A DNA stretch of 64,000 bases from IMG/VR virus record IMGVR_UViG_3300044699_000032, positions 1-64,000 of that record. One strand, 5' to 3'. The notes under the pieces are model-generated. The model was not told the DNA's origin. It searched no databases and was given only the letters and a program-made list of their open reading frames with translations. Of the stretch, positions 52,174-63,815 are shown one piece after another. The stretch comes from a virus. The position numbers and the translations under genes are program-made. Each line of letters begins with the position of its first letter. The first letter of the stretch is position 1.

Positions 52174-53557
52174 TTTGCCAGCACCGTGATCGCTGCCAAA
52201 TCAGCCTCATCGACCTCGATATCTTTGGTCGGGGCGGGCGGCGGCGGGGGCGGCGCTGGTGGGGCGGGGGGCTTCGCTGGTGCGAACGGATCGGCTTGCG
52301 CATCGCGCTTGGCTAAGGCTTCAAGGGAATAGTTTTGCTGCTGACTCAACGGCGCTTCGCCACCCTTGACCGGCCCGAGATTCAAGCGCGCGCGGGCTTC
52401 GTTTGGAGATTTGATGGCGGCCTTGGTCGCGGCAGCTTCCGTCTCGACTAACGTCTTGGTGTCCATCCGCAGCAAATCGTCGAGATCAAACCATGTGCCG
52501 TAAGAGTGGCCCTCGACGTCGACGAGCCCCAAGCCTTCGTCGAGCAAAAGCTCGATGCTTTCAAAATGCTTCTGCAGCGTTTGGCTGTAATATTGCTGAT
52601 TCAACGACTCGATGTTGTTGTAGCTCGGGGATCGCCAACCTGCACCATGTGCGGCGGCACGCCGAACGACGAGCAAACCATCTTGGCTGACACACCAAGC
52701 TGTTCGATCAATTGCGCGTCAACAAAATCCATTGTCATCGTTTCGAATTTCAATCCGCTACCGACAACAGCAACCTTGCCGGATTTTGCGCCGCTGAATT
52801 CCGACTCGAAGTGAGCTTTGATCCGTTGTTCGTCTTCTTTGCTGATGTCACCGGGCGCGCTCATCATGCCGCTCGGCCGCGCGCTGTTCTGAAAGAATTG
52901 CGTCGATGTGCGCTGAATGTTGATGCCATGCACCGCCGCCAGCGCGGCCGGTGCCATCGGTGATAGACCATGCAACGGATGGAATTTCAGCGTCATCATG
53001 TCGTGGATGATCTCTGACGCGGGCACGGTGACCTTTTCGACCGTCGTGCCGCTCAGGTTGTCCTTGGACAATTCGTAATAGACGGCACCATCGGGCGCGA
53101 CCAGCAACCGCACACGCGTCGGATCGAGCACGTACATGCCAACTACAACACCGCGACCATCGCGCTCTTTCAGAATGTAGGTGTTGCCAGACATCAGTTT
53201 CGAGAACATCCATGCCTCGAAAAACTGAATGCGCGTCTGATAATGATTAGGCTTGCGGATCACCGGGCTAAATGCTGGCGCGGCGACTTCCGTCCATATT
53301 CCCTTGCCATCTTGCTCGACCAATCGCAGGCGGCATTTTGCAACATCGGAAGCAATGCGATCGACGCACGCATAGACAGCATGAAAGCTCAGAATGTTTT
53401 CCGGGCGGGCTTCGATGTTGCGTTGCCACGCTCCGGTGTATGGCTCATGGACAACAGGGAACCACCAATTGCCGCGATCCACCGGCGTTGTTGGCGTGAA
53501 CGTGTAATCCTTGCGCCCGAAGAATCGCCCGAGCGCAGGCAGATTAAAACGCATCAC
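52134..53557 (-). CDS. Portal protein (HK97 type, frameshifted)
   Basis: Starts Met-Met-Arg-Phe-Asn-Leu-Pro-Ala. Typical elements: Ala-Val-Tyr-Ala-Cys-Val-Asp-Arg-Ile-Ala-Ser-Asp-Val-Ala, Asn-Thr-Tyr-Ile-Leu-Lys-Glu-Arg, His-Gly-Leu-Ser-Pro-Met and Gly-Val-Pro-Pro-His-Met-Val. A frame break near 52640 is bridged by Tyr-Asn-Asn-Ile-Glu-Ser-Leu-Asn-Gln-Gln-Tyr. About 474 residues with a Pro-rich tail. Forms the dodecameric head gate. An inverted noisy copy lies at about 62.1-63.8 kb. Confidence 0.85.
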
Positions 53558-53760
53558 TCATCCTCTGCGCGCATGTCCATGCGGTGATAGCGGGGATCAT
53601 CCTTGCGTGGACGACCGCGTCCATAACGCATCGGTGCATCCGATGCCCAACCCTTCCCGCGCCAGACGATTGCTTCCTTGTCGGTGCATTCGAACTCTTC
53701 ACCGGCTTGCATCATCCGGCCGTGAATTTGCTTTGGTACATTCAAAACAAGTCTCGGCAT
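53554..53760 (-). CDS. Small basic protein between portal and capsid (68 aa)
   Basis: The ATG at 53760 is chosen because GGAGTTCCTGTG precedes it; the longer frame overlaps the capsid gene region. It contains Lys-Gln-Ile-His-Gly-Arg-Met-Met and an Arg-rich end. May be a scaffold-related or neck peptide; no family known. It overlaps the portal start by four bases. Confidence 0.6.
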   Translation of the reverse strand: MPRLVLNVPKQIHGRMMQAGEEFECTDKEAIVWRGKGWASDAPMRYGRGRPRKDDPRYHRMDMRAEDE

Positions 53761-53857
53761 CACAGGAACTCCAAAAATGGGGAGAGTAGTGAGGGCCAGG
53801 AAGGAGGAAGGAACATCCATTCCCACCACCCTCCCCAAGTTGAGTCGCTTCCAACGC

Positions 53858-55250
53858 TTACGTGTAAGCAGCGCCAGCGATGTACTGCACCGCATTCGAG
53901 CGGCGTTTGGTCCAATTGATGAATCTCTCAGCTTTGATCGCAATCATATTATTTTGCCAGAGAGATGTCAGAACGGTCGATGCGGTCGAAGGCGAGTCCG
54001 GTGTCGACTCCATCTGCAACGATGCTTCACGGCTGGCATCGATCGTCACTTGTCCGTCGTCAGCCAACAGAATCTCGTTGGCCTTCGCCAATATGATCGG
54101 ATAGCCCTCTGACGGCGAGCCAGTCGTCGACGGCATATTTTCAGTTGCGACAACAGGAATGCCAGCGAACGTGCCGCCATTCACGTTGATGCCAGCAAAC
54201 TCCGGCTGACCGAGCGTGTTGTTCATCAGCCCGATCCGCATTGCCGTGCCTTGCGTCATGATCCACACCGCACTCGCGAGCGACATATTCGCGGTGAGGA
54301 AGGTTTGCATCAGCCGAGCTACGTCGGAACGCAGCGCCGCCGCGTTGGTGCCGCTCGGCGTGATCGGCGTCACGCCATTCGTGATCGACGCGGGCGAGAT
54401 GCCGGTTGCCGCTTTCGATGGATCGACGAACTGCGCATCCATGAACTGGATGATTGCAGCCGCCAACTCATCACGAACGATCGTTTCGGCAGACGGCGAG
54501 CTAAATCGTACAAGCTCCTCAGTTAGCGGGATAATCCCCGGCGATCTTCGCGAAGTCGAGCGTGATGCTGTCGAACGCGAGCGCACTTAGTGGCTTCGGA
54601 GCCGCCTCGCCGACCCAGTTGACGGTCGATGCACCGGTCATGCGCGGCACTCTGACCTTGAATGGCACGTTACGCAGTCCGGGGATGCGACCGATAAGAG
54701 TCAACGGGCGAAGATATTCGGCGAACGCTTCGGTGAGGTTCTGATATTGCACCAGCGGTCCCGCCCAAGTCGCGTCCGATGTCGTGCCGACAGCAACCGC
54801 CGCCTTGCATGCGCCAGCAACTTCCGGCGTTTCCGCCATCCATTGCTCATTGGCCTTGGCGATCTCTCCCGCCATGAACCAGTTGCCTTGCGCGCGCGCA
54901 TTGGCAAGCACCAGCCGCACGAATGGCCGCCACCGCTCGACTTCGCGCTGACGAACCACGATGCCAGACGTCTCACGCCCGCCGCTACGGCTTTCCGCCG
55001 CCTCTGCCGGTTCTGCGCCACGGACAGGAGCAGCACGCGTGACATTAATCCGCTCCATGTCCTGCAATCGACCGATGTGCTTGTCGAGTTGATCGACCTC
55101 GCCTTTGAACCCGGTCCATTTCTCATCCTGCTCGGCGTCGAGGGCTTCGCCCTTTTCATCCGCAGCATCCATCAGCGCCGTCATCTGCGCCGTCAAACTC
55201 GCGCGCCGCGCCTCTGCTTCGCGCAACTTTTCCTGATTGGTCCTAGGCAT
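53858..55250 (-). CDS. Major capsid protein, HK97 fold (frameshifted)
   Basis: Starts at 55250, where AAGGAG stands eight bases before ATG (Met-Pro-Arg-Thr-Asn-Gln-Glu). The first 95 residues are a helical delta domain (scaffold part). Next come Val-Gly-Glu-Ala-Ala-Pro-Lys-Pro-Leu-Ser and, after an indel near 54535, Leu-Thr-Glu-Glu-Leu-Val-Arg, and Val-Arg-Asp-Glu-Leu-Ala-Ala-Ala-Ile, hallmarks of HK97 capsids. About 464 residues. In the present sequence it is in frame with the protease, so a fusion cannot be excluded. Confidence 0.85.
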
Positions 55251-55260
55251 CACTCGCTCC

Positions 55261-55793
55261 TTAATTTTCAATGGGGGTTTCGGTGGAATCCCGGCAGCGC
55301 CAACGTCCCGCTGCTTGCCAGCCCGCAATTCCTCGTCGAGCGAACGGACCATCGAAATAGTCGCGTCTTGATTCGCGGGAATTGTTACAACGCTTAATTC
55401 CAGCCAGTCCCAATCTTTGATTCTGAGACCGCCTTCTTTCATGATCTCGTAACTGTTGACGGTGAAACCGATGCTCAGTCCCGTCGTCAGTCCAAGCTTG
55501 GTCGCCTGCCATGCTTTATCGGTACTGTTTTTTAACTCGCCGGGCTCATCGACCTTGGCGAACGTTGCTGTGATCGGAATGCCGTCCTTGGTGGGCTTCG
55601 CGGCAGTCACCCAACCAACCGGCTCGCGGCTGTTGTGCTGCCACAGCAGCGGCAGCGGCAGCTTGAACTTCGCGCCCTCCGACTCGACGATGTCGCCCAT
55701 GCGATCGGTCGAAGGTGTCGACGCAATGCCTTTGATGATGCGCTCGTCTTCCTTCACCGATTTGATGTCGAGAATCGAATAGGCGCGATCCAT
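55261..55793 (-). CDS. Prohead protease (U35/HK97 type)
   Basis: The ATG at 55793 follows AAAGGAGG. Catalytic features: Leu-Pro-Leu-Leu-Trp-Gln-His (His near residue 51) and Gly-Leu-Ser-Ile-Gly-Phe (Ser near residue 107), then Leu-Glu-Leu-Ser-Val-Val. An added or missing base in the five-C run near 55270-55275 would end it at the TAA 55263-55261, eleven bases before the capsid start; as written the frame continues into the capsid gene. It cuts the delta domain during maturation. Confidence 0.8.
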
Positions 55794-55836
55794 CACCGCT
55801 ACCTCCTTTGATGCAGACAGAATTGTGAGAGAGTGG

Positions 55837-57402
55837 TTAGCCGACGACAAAAAACTGGTAGCTCGGCTTCGCTACCGGCTCGGGGCGCGCGGTCGCGGAC
55901 CCCACAGCCATTGCCAGCGCGATCAGCGCATCGATGCGATTGGTCGCCCGGCGTTTACTGAACCAGAAGTTTCCGAACGGATCGTTTTCGGTCGCGGCCG
56001 ACATCATCGCCGAGATCAGCACCGGGTTGCGCCTGATCCTGATCCGCTTTTCGAGAATCAAGGTTTCGAGCGTCACCTTCGATCCGGGCATCCATAGGCC
56101 GGTCTTGCCTTTGCGCTTGCCGCCCTGCGGATGCTCAACGATCGGCAGCGTCAACCCGAGCGCGTCCAACTCGGGCTCGAAATGCTTGTTGAACCCATAG
56201 GTGTCGTAAGCCACGGCTTTCACCGTGTAGAGCGACGACGCTTCCGCCAGCCGCGCCGCGACGTAGTCAAACCCGATGACCTTGCCGGGTGTCGCATTCA
56301 GGTGCCCGCGCTCGATCCAGAGATCATACGGGGCCTTGTCCCGAAACGCCCGCTCGCTGACGGTCGCCGCCGGCGTCCACGCCTCGATCCACGCGTCAAA
56401 CGTCGGGCGGTTCTCGACGTCGACACCCGTCTGTACCACGTAGCCGATCGCCGTCATGTCCTGCGTCGCCGACAGGTCGAGCCCGACATGGACCTCTTCG
56501 CCCGAGTGCAGTGCGGGATCAAAGTCGGCCTGGACGCTTTCGAGCGTCTCGCGGCTCATCCATGCGTCTTGCGAGTCCGTCCACCGGCAGAAGTGGAGCC
56601 GCAGGATGTTGTTGAGCTTGCCCGGCAATTGCTTGGCCTGCTTCACGACGCCAGCCAAATATTCTTCCGTGATCGTGACATTCAGCAGCGGGTTGGCCTT
56701 CGGCCAGCATGTCGGGTCTTCCAGCGGATCGTCGTCGTCGTCGAGCGAGCACACGAAGCTGAACGTCTCGTCGTCCTCGATCTCGCCGCCCGCGACCTTG
56801 ACGGCGTGTTCGTGTTCCTCCCAGCACACCGTGTGCCGGTCGCTGCCGCTGTTCGTGATCATGATCAGCAGCGGTTGCCGCCGAAACTTGAACCCACGTT
56901 CCAACATCTCGATCATGTGGCCGTTGCGATGCTCGTGAATCTCATCGCACAGCGCGCACGACGGCCGCGGGCCGGAATGGTCTTCCTCCGACGAAATCGG
57001 CCGGAAAAAGCTCCCGCTCTTGAGATCGGCCAAATTCCAGATCGGATTGCCGCCGGACGGCGTCAGCCGCGCGCCAAGCGCACCGGATTGTTGCCACATG
57101 GCGACGGCATCGCGGAACAGGACCATGGCCTGTGACTTGATCGACGCCGCCGCGTAGACTTCGGCCCGCTGCTCGCCGTCTGCGACAAGGCAATACATAC
57201 CGATGCCTGCCGCTAAAGGGCTCTTCCCGTTGCCCTTGCCTTGCTCGATATAGGCGCGGCGGAACCGGCGTCGCCCGTCCCGCCGCTTCCACCCGAACAG
57301 CGATCCGATGACGAATGCTGTGCGACGGATGCAGTCGAAACGGATTGCTCTTTCGGGAATGACCCGCGAAGTTAGCTCTCGATCTCGCATCTCGACGCCC
57401 AA
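55837..57402 (-). CDS. terL: Terminase large subunit
   Basis: 521 residues as read. Walker A-like Gln-Gly-Lys-Gly-Asn-Gly-Lys-Ser near residue 53 and Walker B Ala-Leu-Cys-Asp-Glu near residue 150 drive packaging. The nuclease half shows Val-Gly-Leu-Asp-Leu-Ser and Ala-Tyr-Asp-Thr-Tyr-Gly-Phe. The first 25 residues are probably wrong: removing one base near 57323 gives Asn-Pro-Phe-Arg-Leu-His-Pro-Ser-Gln-Ala-Phe-Val-Ile-Gly, the usual TerL lead-in, and the true start would be beyond 57402, near the point where the sequence turns back on itself. No small terminase gene is visible. Confidence 0.9.
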   Translation of the reverse strand: MGVEMRDRELTSRVIPERAIRFDCIRRTAFVIGSLFGWKRRDGRRRFRRAYIEQGKGNGKSPLAAGIGMYCLVADGEQRAEVYAAASIKSQAMVLFRDAVAMWQQSGALGARLTPSGGNPIWNLADLKSGSFFRPISSEEDHSGPRPSCALCDEIHEHRNGHMIEMLERGFKFRRQPLLIMITNSGSDRHTVCWEEHEHAVKVAGGEIEDDETFSFVCSLDDDDDPLEDPTCWPKANPLLNVTITEEYLAGVVKQAKQLPGKLNNILRLHFCRWTDSQDAWMSRETLESVQADFDPALHSGEEVHVGLDLSATQDMTAIGYVVQTGVDVENRPTFDAWIEAWTPAATVSERAFRDKAPYDLWIERGHLNATPGKVIGFDYVAARLAEASSLYTVKAVAYDTYGFNKHFEPELDALGLTLPIVEHPQGGKRKGKTGLWMPGSKVTLETLILEKRIRIRRNPVLISAMMSAATENDPFGNFWFSKRRATNRIDALIALAMAVGSATARPEPVAKPSYQFFVVG

Positions 57403-57409
57403 AAGCCCG

Positions 57410-57640
57410 AAGAAAGACAGAACGCTCGGCGTCGCGGGAGGTTCTTCACCTGACGATCATTTACCGGGTGATCCGGGCGGATTACGCGTTGGGCGTTAGC
57501 GGTCCGGATCGGGCACTGAGGTCATCGCGCGCCCATGTGCGGGCAGGCGTCGCGGCGCGGCATCTGCTGTGATCTGAGACTGGTCCGGCTCGCGATCTTG
57601 GTGTGGGATGGGCGGCAGGTCTAGCGCGTCGCTGGCGTTT
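57410..57640. other. Turnaround zone of the inverted copy
   Basis: Somewhere in this stretch the sequence switches from the genuine upstream part of terL to a degraded reverse-complement copy of it. The exact point cannot be fixed by eye because similarity is low here. I see no adapter-like sequence and no gene. Confidence 0.6.
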
Positions 57641-59393
57641 CTTTTCCGGGCGTGTGCTGTGTCTGCCGCGCGGTTCAAATCGAAGGCAATCCGTTTCGAC
57701 TGACATCCGTCGCAGCATTCGTCATCGGATCGCCTGTTTCGGGATAGGAAAGCGGCGGAGGGCGCGACGGTTCCGCCGCGCCATATCGAGGCAAGGCAAG
57801 GGCAACGGGAAGGGACCATTTAGCGGCATGCATCGGTAACTGTGTATGCCTTTATCGTCGCAGACGGCGAGCAGCGGGCCGAATCTACGCGGCGGCGTCG
57901 ATCAAGTTCACAGCCCTGGTCCTGTTCGCGCGAACTTGCGCCGTCGACATGTGGCAACAATCGGTGCGTTGAATTATAGTGCTACATGCGCTCGCGGCTG
58001 GAGACGCCGTCCGGCGGTCTAAATACGAGTCGCTGGAATTTGGCTCCTGTATCTCATAGAGCGGGAGCTTTTTCGGCGATTTCAGTCGGAGGAAGACCAT
58101 TCCGGCCCGCGGCCGTCGTAGCGCGCTGTTCGTCGATGAGATTCACGAGCATCGCAAACGGCCCACTGTCGAGTTGTGGGAACGTGGGGTTCAAGTTTCG
58201 GCCGGCAACGTGCTGATCATGCTCACGACAGCGGCAGCGACCGGCACACGGCTCTACTGTGCCTAGGGAGGAACACGAACACGCCGTCAAGGTCGCGGGC
58301 GGCGTGATCGAGGACGACGAGACGTCAGCTTCGTGTGCTTCGCTCGACGACGACGACGACCGCTGGAAGATCCAGACATGCTGCCGATGGCCAACCCGCC
58401 TGCTGAATGTCTCTGATCACGGAAGATTTATTTGGCTGGCGTCTGTGAGAGGTCCAAGCAATTGCCGGCAAGATCAACCAAACATCTCTGCGGCGTCCAC
58501 TTCTGCCGCAGGTGGACGCGAACTGCAAGACGCATGGTTTGAAGCATCCGCGAGGGACGTCGAAGAGCGTCCAGGATCCGACTTTGATCTCGCACTGTCA
58601 ACTCGGGCGAAGGTATGGTCCATGTCGGGCTCGACTGTCAGGTCAGACGCCGGACTAATGACGGCGATCGGACTACGTGTGTACACAGACAAGGGTGTCG
58701 ATACGTCGAGACATCCGCCCGATGTTTGAACGCGTGGATCGAGGCGTGGACCAGCCAGGCGGCGGACCTCGCATAGCGAGCGGAGCGTCTTCGGACAAGG
58801 CCCCGGTATGATACGTGTTCTGGAGAATCGAAGGCGCGGGCACACGGTCACCTGAATGCGTATCTACCCGGCTAGGGTTCATCGGGTTTGCTATGCGTCG
58901 CGGCGCGGTGGCTCGGAGCGTTCGCTCGCTCTACACGGTGAAGATGAAAGACGTGAGCTTACGGACACCTATGGGTATGCAACAGAGAAGCATTTCTCGA
59001 GCACTGTAGTTTGTGACGCGCTCGGGGTAGATCGCTGCCACGATTCTCAGATGCGTGAGCATGCCGCAGGGTCTAGGCAGCGCATAATAGCAAGACGGCT
59101 CTATCGGACCTTGCGCCCGGGATCGAAGGTGACGCTCGAAACCTTGTTTTCTCGAAAGTCGGATTCAAGGATCAGGCGTCTCAGAATCACCACTCGGGGC
59201 CTGGATCTCGGCGATGATTGTCGGCCGCTCGAGCGATAAAACGATCCGTTCGGAAACTTCTGGTTCAAGTAAAACGCGGACGCGACAATCGCATCGGATG
59301 CGCTGTCTCGCTTGCTGGCAATGGCTGTGGGTCCGCGACCGCGCGCCCCGCAGTCCGTAGCGAAGCCGAGCTACCAGTTTAGTCGTCGAGCTA
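57640..59393 (+). pseudogene. Degraded inverted copy of terL
   Basis: Matches the reverse strand of terL with many short insertions and deletions; for example CAGACGGCGAGCAGCGGGCC is shared exactly. The end (about 59360-59393) matches the terL 3' end. No open frame longer than a fragment survives. Probably sequencing noise, not a gene. Confidence 0.85.
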
Positions 59394-59441
59394 ACCACCT
59401 TATCACAATTCTGTACCCCGGATCCAAAGGAGGATAGCGGT

Positions 59442-60105
59442 GATGGATCGGCCGTAATTTCGATATCTCGACATCCGAAATCGGTGAGGGTAAGGAGGCG
59501 CATCATCAGGCATTGCGTCGACACCCTTCGACCGATCGCATGGGCGACATCGTCGAGTCGGAGGGCGCGAAGTTCAGCTGCCGCTGCCGCTGCTTATTGA
59601 TGATATGGAAGACTATAACCACACAGACGCTCGAGCGCGGTGTTGGTTTTGGGTGTACCTGCGCCGCGAAGATGCCATTCCCAACCAAGGACGGCATACA
59701 CCATTCCGATCTGCAACGTTCGCCAAAGGTCGATGAGACTCGGCGGTTAATAAAAAATCACTCACCAGAGTACCGATAAAGCATGGCGGCGCCACAAGCA
59801 TGGACTGAGATACGGGTAATGAGCATTCGGTTTGTCATCCCGTCAACATAGTTAACGAGATCATTGAGAAAAAGGAAGGCGGTCTTCAGAATCGCAAAGG
59901 AGGAGGGGAACTGGCAGGAGAAATATTACCTATAAGCGTGTAACCTTACATTCCTTAACTCGTAAGACAAATTTTCATACGCTGAATCAAGAACGCGATA
60001 TACTCGTTGGCTCCGTTCGCTCGACAGAGGGAATTGGGAGCTGGCATGCTAAAGCGGGACGTTGGACTCGCTGGCCGGGATTTCTACCGAAACCCCATGT
60101 AAATA
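59442..60105 (+). pseudogene. Degraded inverted copy of the protease gene
   Basis: Begins after a near copy of the protease ribosome site (AAAGGAGGATAGCGGTGATG) and includes ACCGATCGCATGGGCGACAT, shared with the original. Broken by frequent indels. Confidence 0.8.
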
Positions 60106-61760
60106 TTAAGGAGCGAGTGTGCATACACAGGACCCAACGCAAGACGAGATATATAGTTGCGCGCTAAAGCTGCGGCGACGTGCGCACGCCGAGGGGATTT
60201 TGACGGCGCAGATGACGGCGCTGATGGATGCTGCGGATTGAAAAGGGCGAAAGCCTCGCGACGACTCGAGCAGGATGAGAAATGGAACCGGGTTCACACA
60301 AGGCGAGGTCGATCATAACTCAGACAAGCCCATCGGTCGCGATTGAGGCGACATGGAGAGCGGTTATTGTAATGTTCACGCGTGTGTTTCTGTCCAGTGG
60401 CGCAGGACTCGGCAGAGGCGGACGGACAAGCTCGTAGCGGCGGGGCGTGAGACGATCTAGGCATCGTGGTTCGTCAACGCGCGACTAGTCGAGCGGTGGC
60501 GGCCATTCGTGCGGATGGTGCTTGCCAATGCTCTGCGCGCGCAAGGCTAAATGGTCTTGGCGGAGAAGGATCGCCAAGGCCAATGAGGCAATGGATGGCG
60601 GAAACGCCCGGAAGTGTTGGCGCATGCAAGGCGGCACGGTTGTCTGTCGAGAACGACATCCGATAGTTCTCGTACGACTGGGGCGGCTGATCAGCGCTGG
60701 TTTTTTTTTTTTTTTTGTGCAATTATCTGAACCTCACGAGCGTTCGCCGAAATTATCTTCGCCCGTTGACTCTTTTCGGTACGCCAATCACCGGACTGCG
60801 TAAACGTGCCATTCAAGGTCAGAAGTGATCCCGCGCTTCCTACTCAAATTACAAAATGACCGGTTGCATCGACCGTCAACTGGGTCGGCGAGGCTGGCTC
60901 CGACAGCACTAAGTCGCGCACGCTCGCACTGTTAAGACAAAGCAATCACGCTACGCACTTCGCGAAGATCCGCCGGAATTATCTCCGCTAACTGAGGAAG
61001 CTCTGTACGATTTAGTCGCCCGTCTGCCGGAACGATACGTTCGTGATGAAAGTGTGGCGGCTGCAATCATCCGAAGTTCATGGTCATGCAGCAGTTCAGT
61101 CGATCATCTCGAAATGCGGCAAACCGCATTGTCTCGCCCGCGTCGATCACGGAAATGGCGTGACGGCCGATTCCGCACGAGAGCTAGAGGCACAACGCGC
61201 GGGCATCATCGGCGCTGCTGTTCCGACGTTAGTCGGCTGATGCAAACCTTTTACCTCACGCGATATGTCGCTCGCGAAGTGCGGTGTGGATCATGACGCA
61301 AGGAGCACATGCTCAATGCCGGAACGCGGCTGATGAACAGAACCCACGCTCGGTCAGCACGGAGTTTGCTGGCATCATAACGTGCAATGGCGGGCACGTT
61401 CGCTGGCATTACTGTTGTCGCATGCTGAAAATATGCCCGTCGACGGACTGGCTCGCATCGGTCAGAGGGCTTTATCCGATGTATTGGCGAAGGCCAACAG
61501 ACCGATTCTGTTGGGATAGACAGAACGGAACTCAAGTGACGATCGATGCAGCCGTGAGTAGAGCATTTCGTTGCAAGAGTGGATGGTCTCGACAGACCGG
61601 ACTCCCTTCGATCCGGCAATCGACCGTTACTGACAGTCTCTCTGGCAAAAATTAATTATGATTGCGATCAAGAATGACTGAAGAGAATTCATCAATTGGA
61701 CCAAACGCGCTCGAAGGCGCGGTGCAGTAACATCGCTGTGCGACTGCTCTTAGCACGTAA
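60106..61760 (+). pseudogene. Degraded inverted copy of the capsid gene
   Basis: Starts at the copy of ATTAAGGAGCGAGTG and ends at TAGCACGTAAGCGTTGGA, near the original stop region. Contains an inserted run of about 20 Ts near 60700 that has no counterpart in the original, a sign of raw-read error. Confidence 0.8.
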
Positions 61761-61879
61761 GCGTTGGATTGGAAGCGAGTCTCAAACTTGGCTGTGAGGG
61801 TCGGTGGGAATGAGTGTTTCACTTCGATCTCCTCTTCTCACTGGGATCCTTCACACTTACTCTCCCATTTTTTGGTGGG

Positions 61880-62128
61880 TCACTTGTGATTGCCGTGACA
61901 TTGTTTTTGTAATACTGTACCAAAGCAAATTCATCGGCGGATGCATGCATGCCGGTGTGAGAGTTCGATAATGCACCGACAAGAGAAGCGCAATCGTCTT
62001 GGCAAGCTCGGGAATGGGTTGGCGTCATTCGGCATGCACCGATGCGTTATGGAGCGCGGTCGTCAAGCAAAGGATGATCCCCGCTTTATCACAGCCCTAT
62101 TTGGACATGCGCGCAGAGTAATGATGTG
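61880..62128 (+). pseudogene. Degraded inverted copy of the 68-aa gene region
   Basis: Shares ACCGATGCGTTATGGA and AAGGATGATCCCCGCT with the original at 53560-53760, with scattered insertions. Confidence 0.75.
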
Positions 62129-63815
62129 ATGCGTTTTTTTATTGCTGCGCGCGCGCTACGGGCGATTCATTCGGACGCGCAAGGATTTCACGTTCCCTGC
62201 CGCACGCTCACGCCGGTGGATAGCGGCAATTGGTGAGTTCCCTGTTGTCCATGAGCCATACACGCTGGGAGGTTGGCACGCAACATCGAGCCCGCCCGGA
62301 AAACATTTCGCTAGTCGCTTTCATTGCTGTCTTGCGTGCGACGATCGCATTTGCTTCCGATGTTGCAAAAAGCCGCCAGCGATTGGTCGAGCTAGATGGC
62401 AGAGGGACTATAGGACGGAAGTCGCCGCGGCCAGCATTTAGCCGGTGATGTCCGCAAGCCTAATCATAATCAGTACGCGCATTCAGTTTTTTCGAGGCAT
62501 GGGATGTTCTTCGAAACTGATGTCTGGGGCAACACCTACATTCTGAAAAGAGGCGCGATAGTCGCGGGTGTATGTAGTTTGGCATGTTACGTGCTCGATC
62601 CGGACGCGTGTGCGGTGTTGCTGGTCGCGCCCGTGGTGCGTCTATTTACGAGAGTATTGTCAAGGGGGACAACCCTGAGACGGCACGACGGATCTCGAAA
62701 AAGGGTCACCGTGCCCAGCGTCAGAGAGCTTCCACGGACAGATGATGACGCTGAAAATTCCATCCGTTGTCGATGTCTATCGACGATAGGCACGGACGCG
62801 CTGGCGTCGGTGCATGGCATCAACAGATTCAGAGCACATTCGACGCAATTCTTTCGCAGAAACAGGCGCGCGCGGATCACGAGCGGCATGATGAGCGCGC
62901 CCAACAGGTGATTCATCAGCAAAGAGAAGACGTATACAAAACGGATCAAAGCTTCACTTCGAAATGTCGGAATTCATGCGGGCCGCAAATCCGGCAAGTT
63001 GCTGTTGTCGGAAGCGGAGTTGAAATTTGTCGAAACGATGACAAAGGATTTTGTTGACTGCGCAATTTTGATCGAACAAGCTGGTGTGGTGACAGCCAGA
63101 TGGTAGAGTGTTCGTCTGTTCGGCTGCCGCCCGCACAAGGGTGCAAGAGTTGGCGCAGATCCCCGAAGCTACAATTCATACATTCGATGTCGTTGAATCA
63201 GGCAATATTCATGAACTCAAACATCGACTAGCTAGAAGCATTTTGTAAAGCGCATCAGAGGCTTTTTGTCTCGACGATGGCTTGGGGCTCGTCGACTCGT
63301 CGCGGGCCACTCTTACCGGCACATGGTTTGAATGTTGTCTCGACTGATTTGCTGACGGTAATGTGAAGATCACCTAGAAGTTACGCTCGCCAGAATCTCG
63401 GAACAGCTGTAATAGCAGACAAGGCCTCGCTAATCAGAATCTCCAATCTAGCGAAGCTTACCGCGCAGCGCGTCTGTGAAAGATCTTCGGGCCAGTTATA
63501 GGGTGGACTCTGCGACAGCTCGCCTGTGTTTGAAATTGTGAGTGCAAAACCTATTCCCTTGATGCCTTAGCCAAAGCGCGTTATGCGAGAAAGCTGGATC
63601 CCTGTTCAGACCAGCGATAGCCTCCCCCGCCCCAATCAGCGCAGCCCCCGGTCCGCCGCTGTGTCTACGACAAAGATTGTTATGCGAAGGAGGGGGGGAC
63701 CCTTGTTGGGGAGTGGGGGTGGTCGAATATGCTGATGATCTTGGCAGGCGAGCACGGGGTGATCGGCAAATCTGGGAGGGGTGATTACGCAAAATTTATC
63801 TCAAGAAAAGCAACG
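62129..63815 (+). pseudogene. Degraded inverted copy of the portal gene
   Basis: A fragment at 62142-62441 still translates to Pro-Val-Val-His-Glu-Pro-Tyr-Thr as in the portal protein. Later words such as GCTTGGGGCTCGTCGAC also match. Not functional as read. Confidence 0.85.

Noticed and set aside
57410-57640. Hairpin telomere of a linear genome
   Set aside because: The turn falls within the 5' part of terL, which would leave the gene without its start, and no protelomerase gene is seen. A real hairpin end would also not explain the high error rate.
60698-60720. Poly-T tract as terminator or promoter element
   Set aside because: The matching original sequence near 54.75 kb has no such run, so it is an insertion error in the noisy copy.
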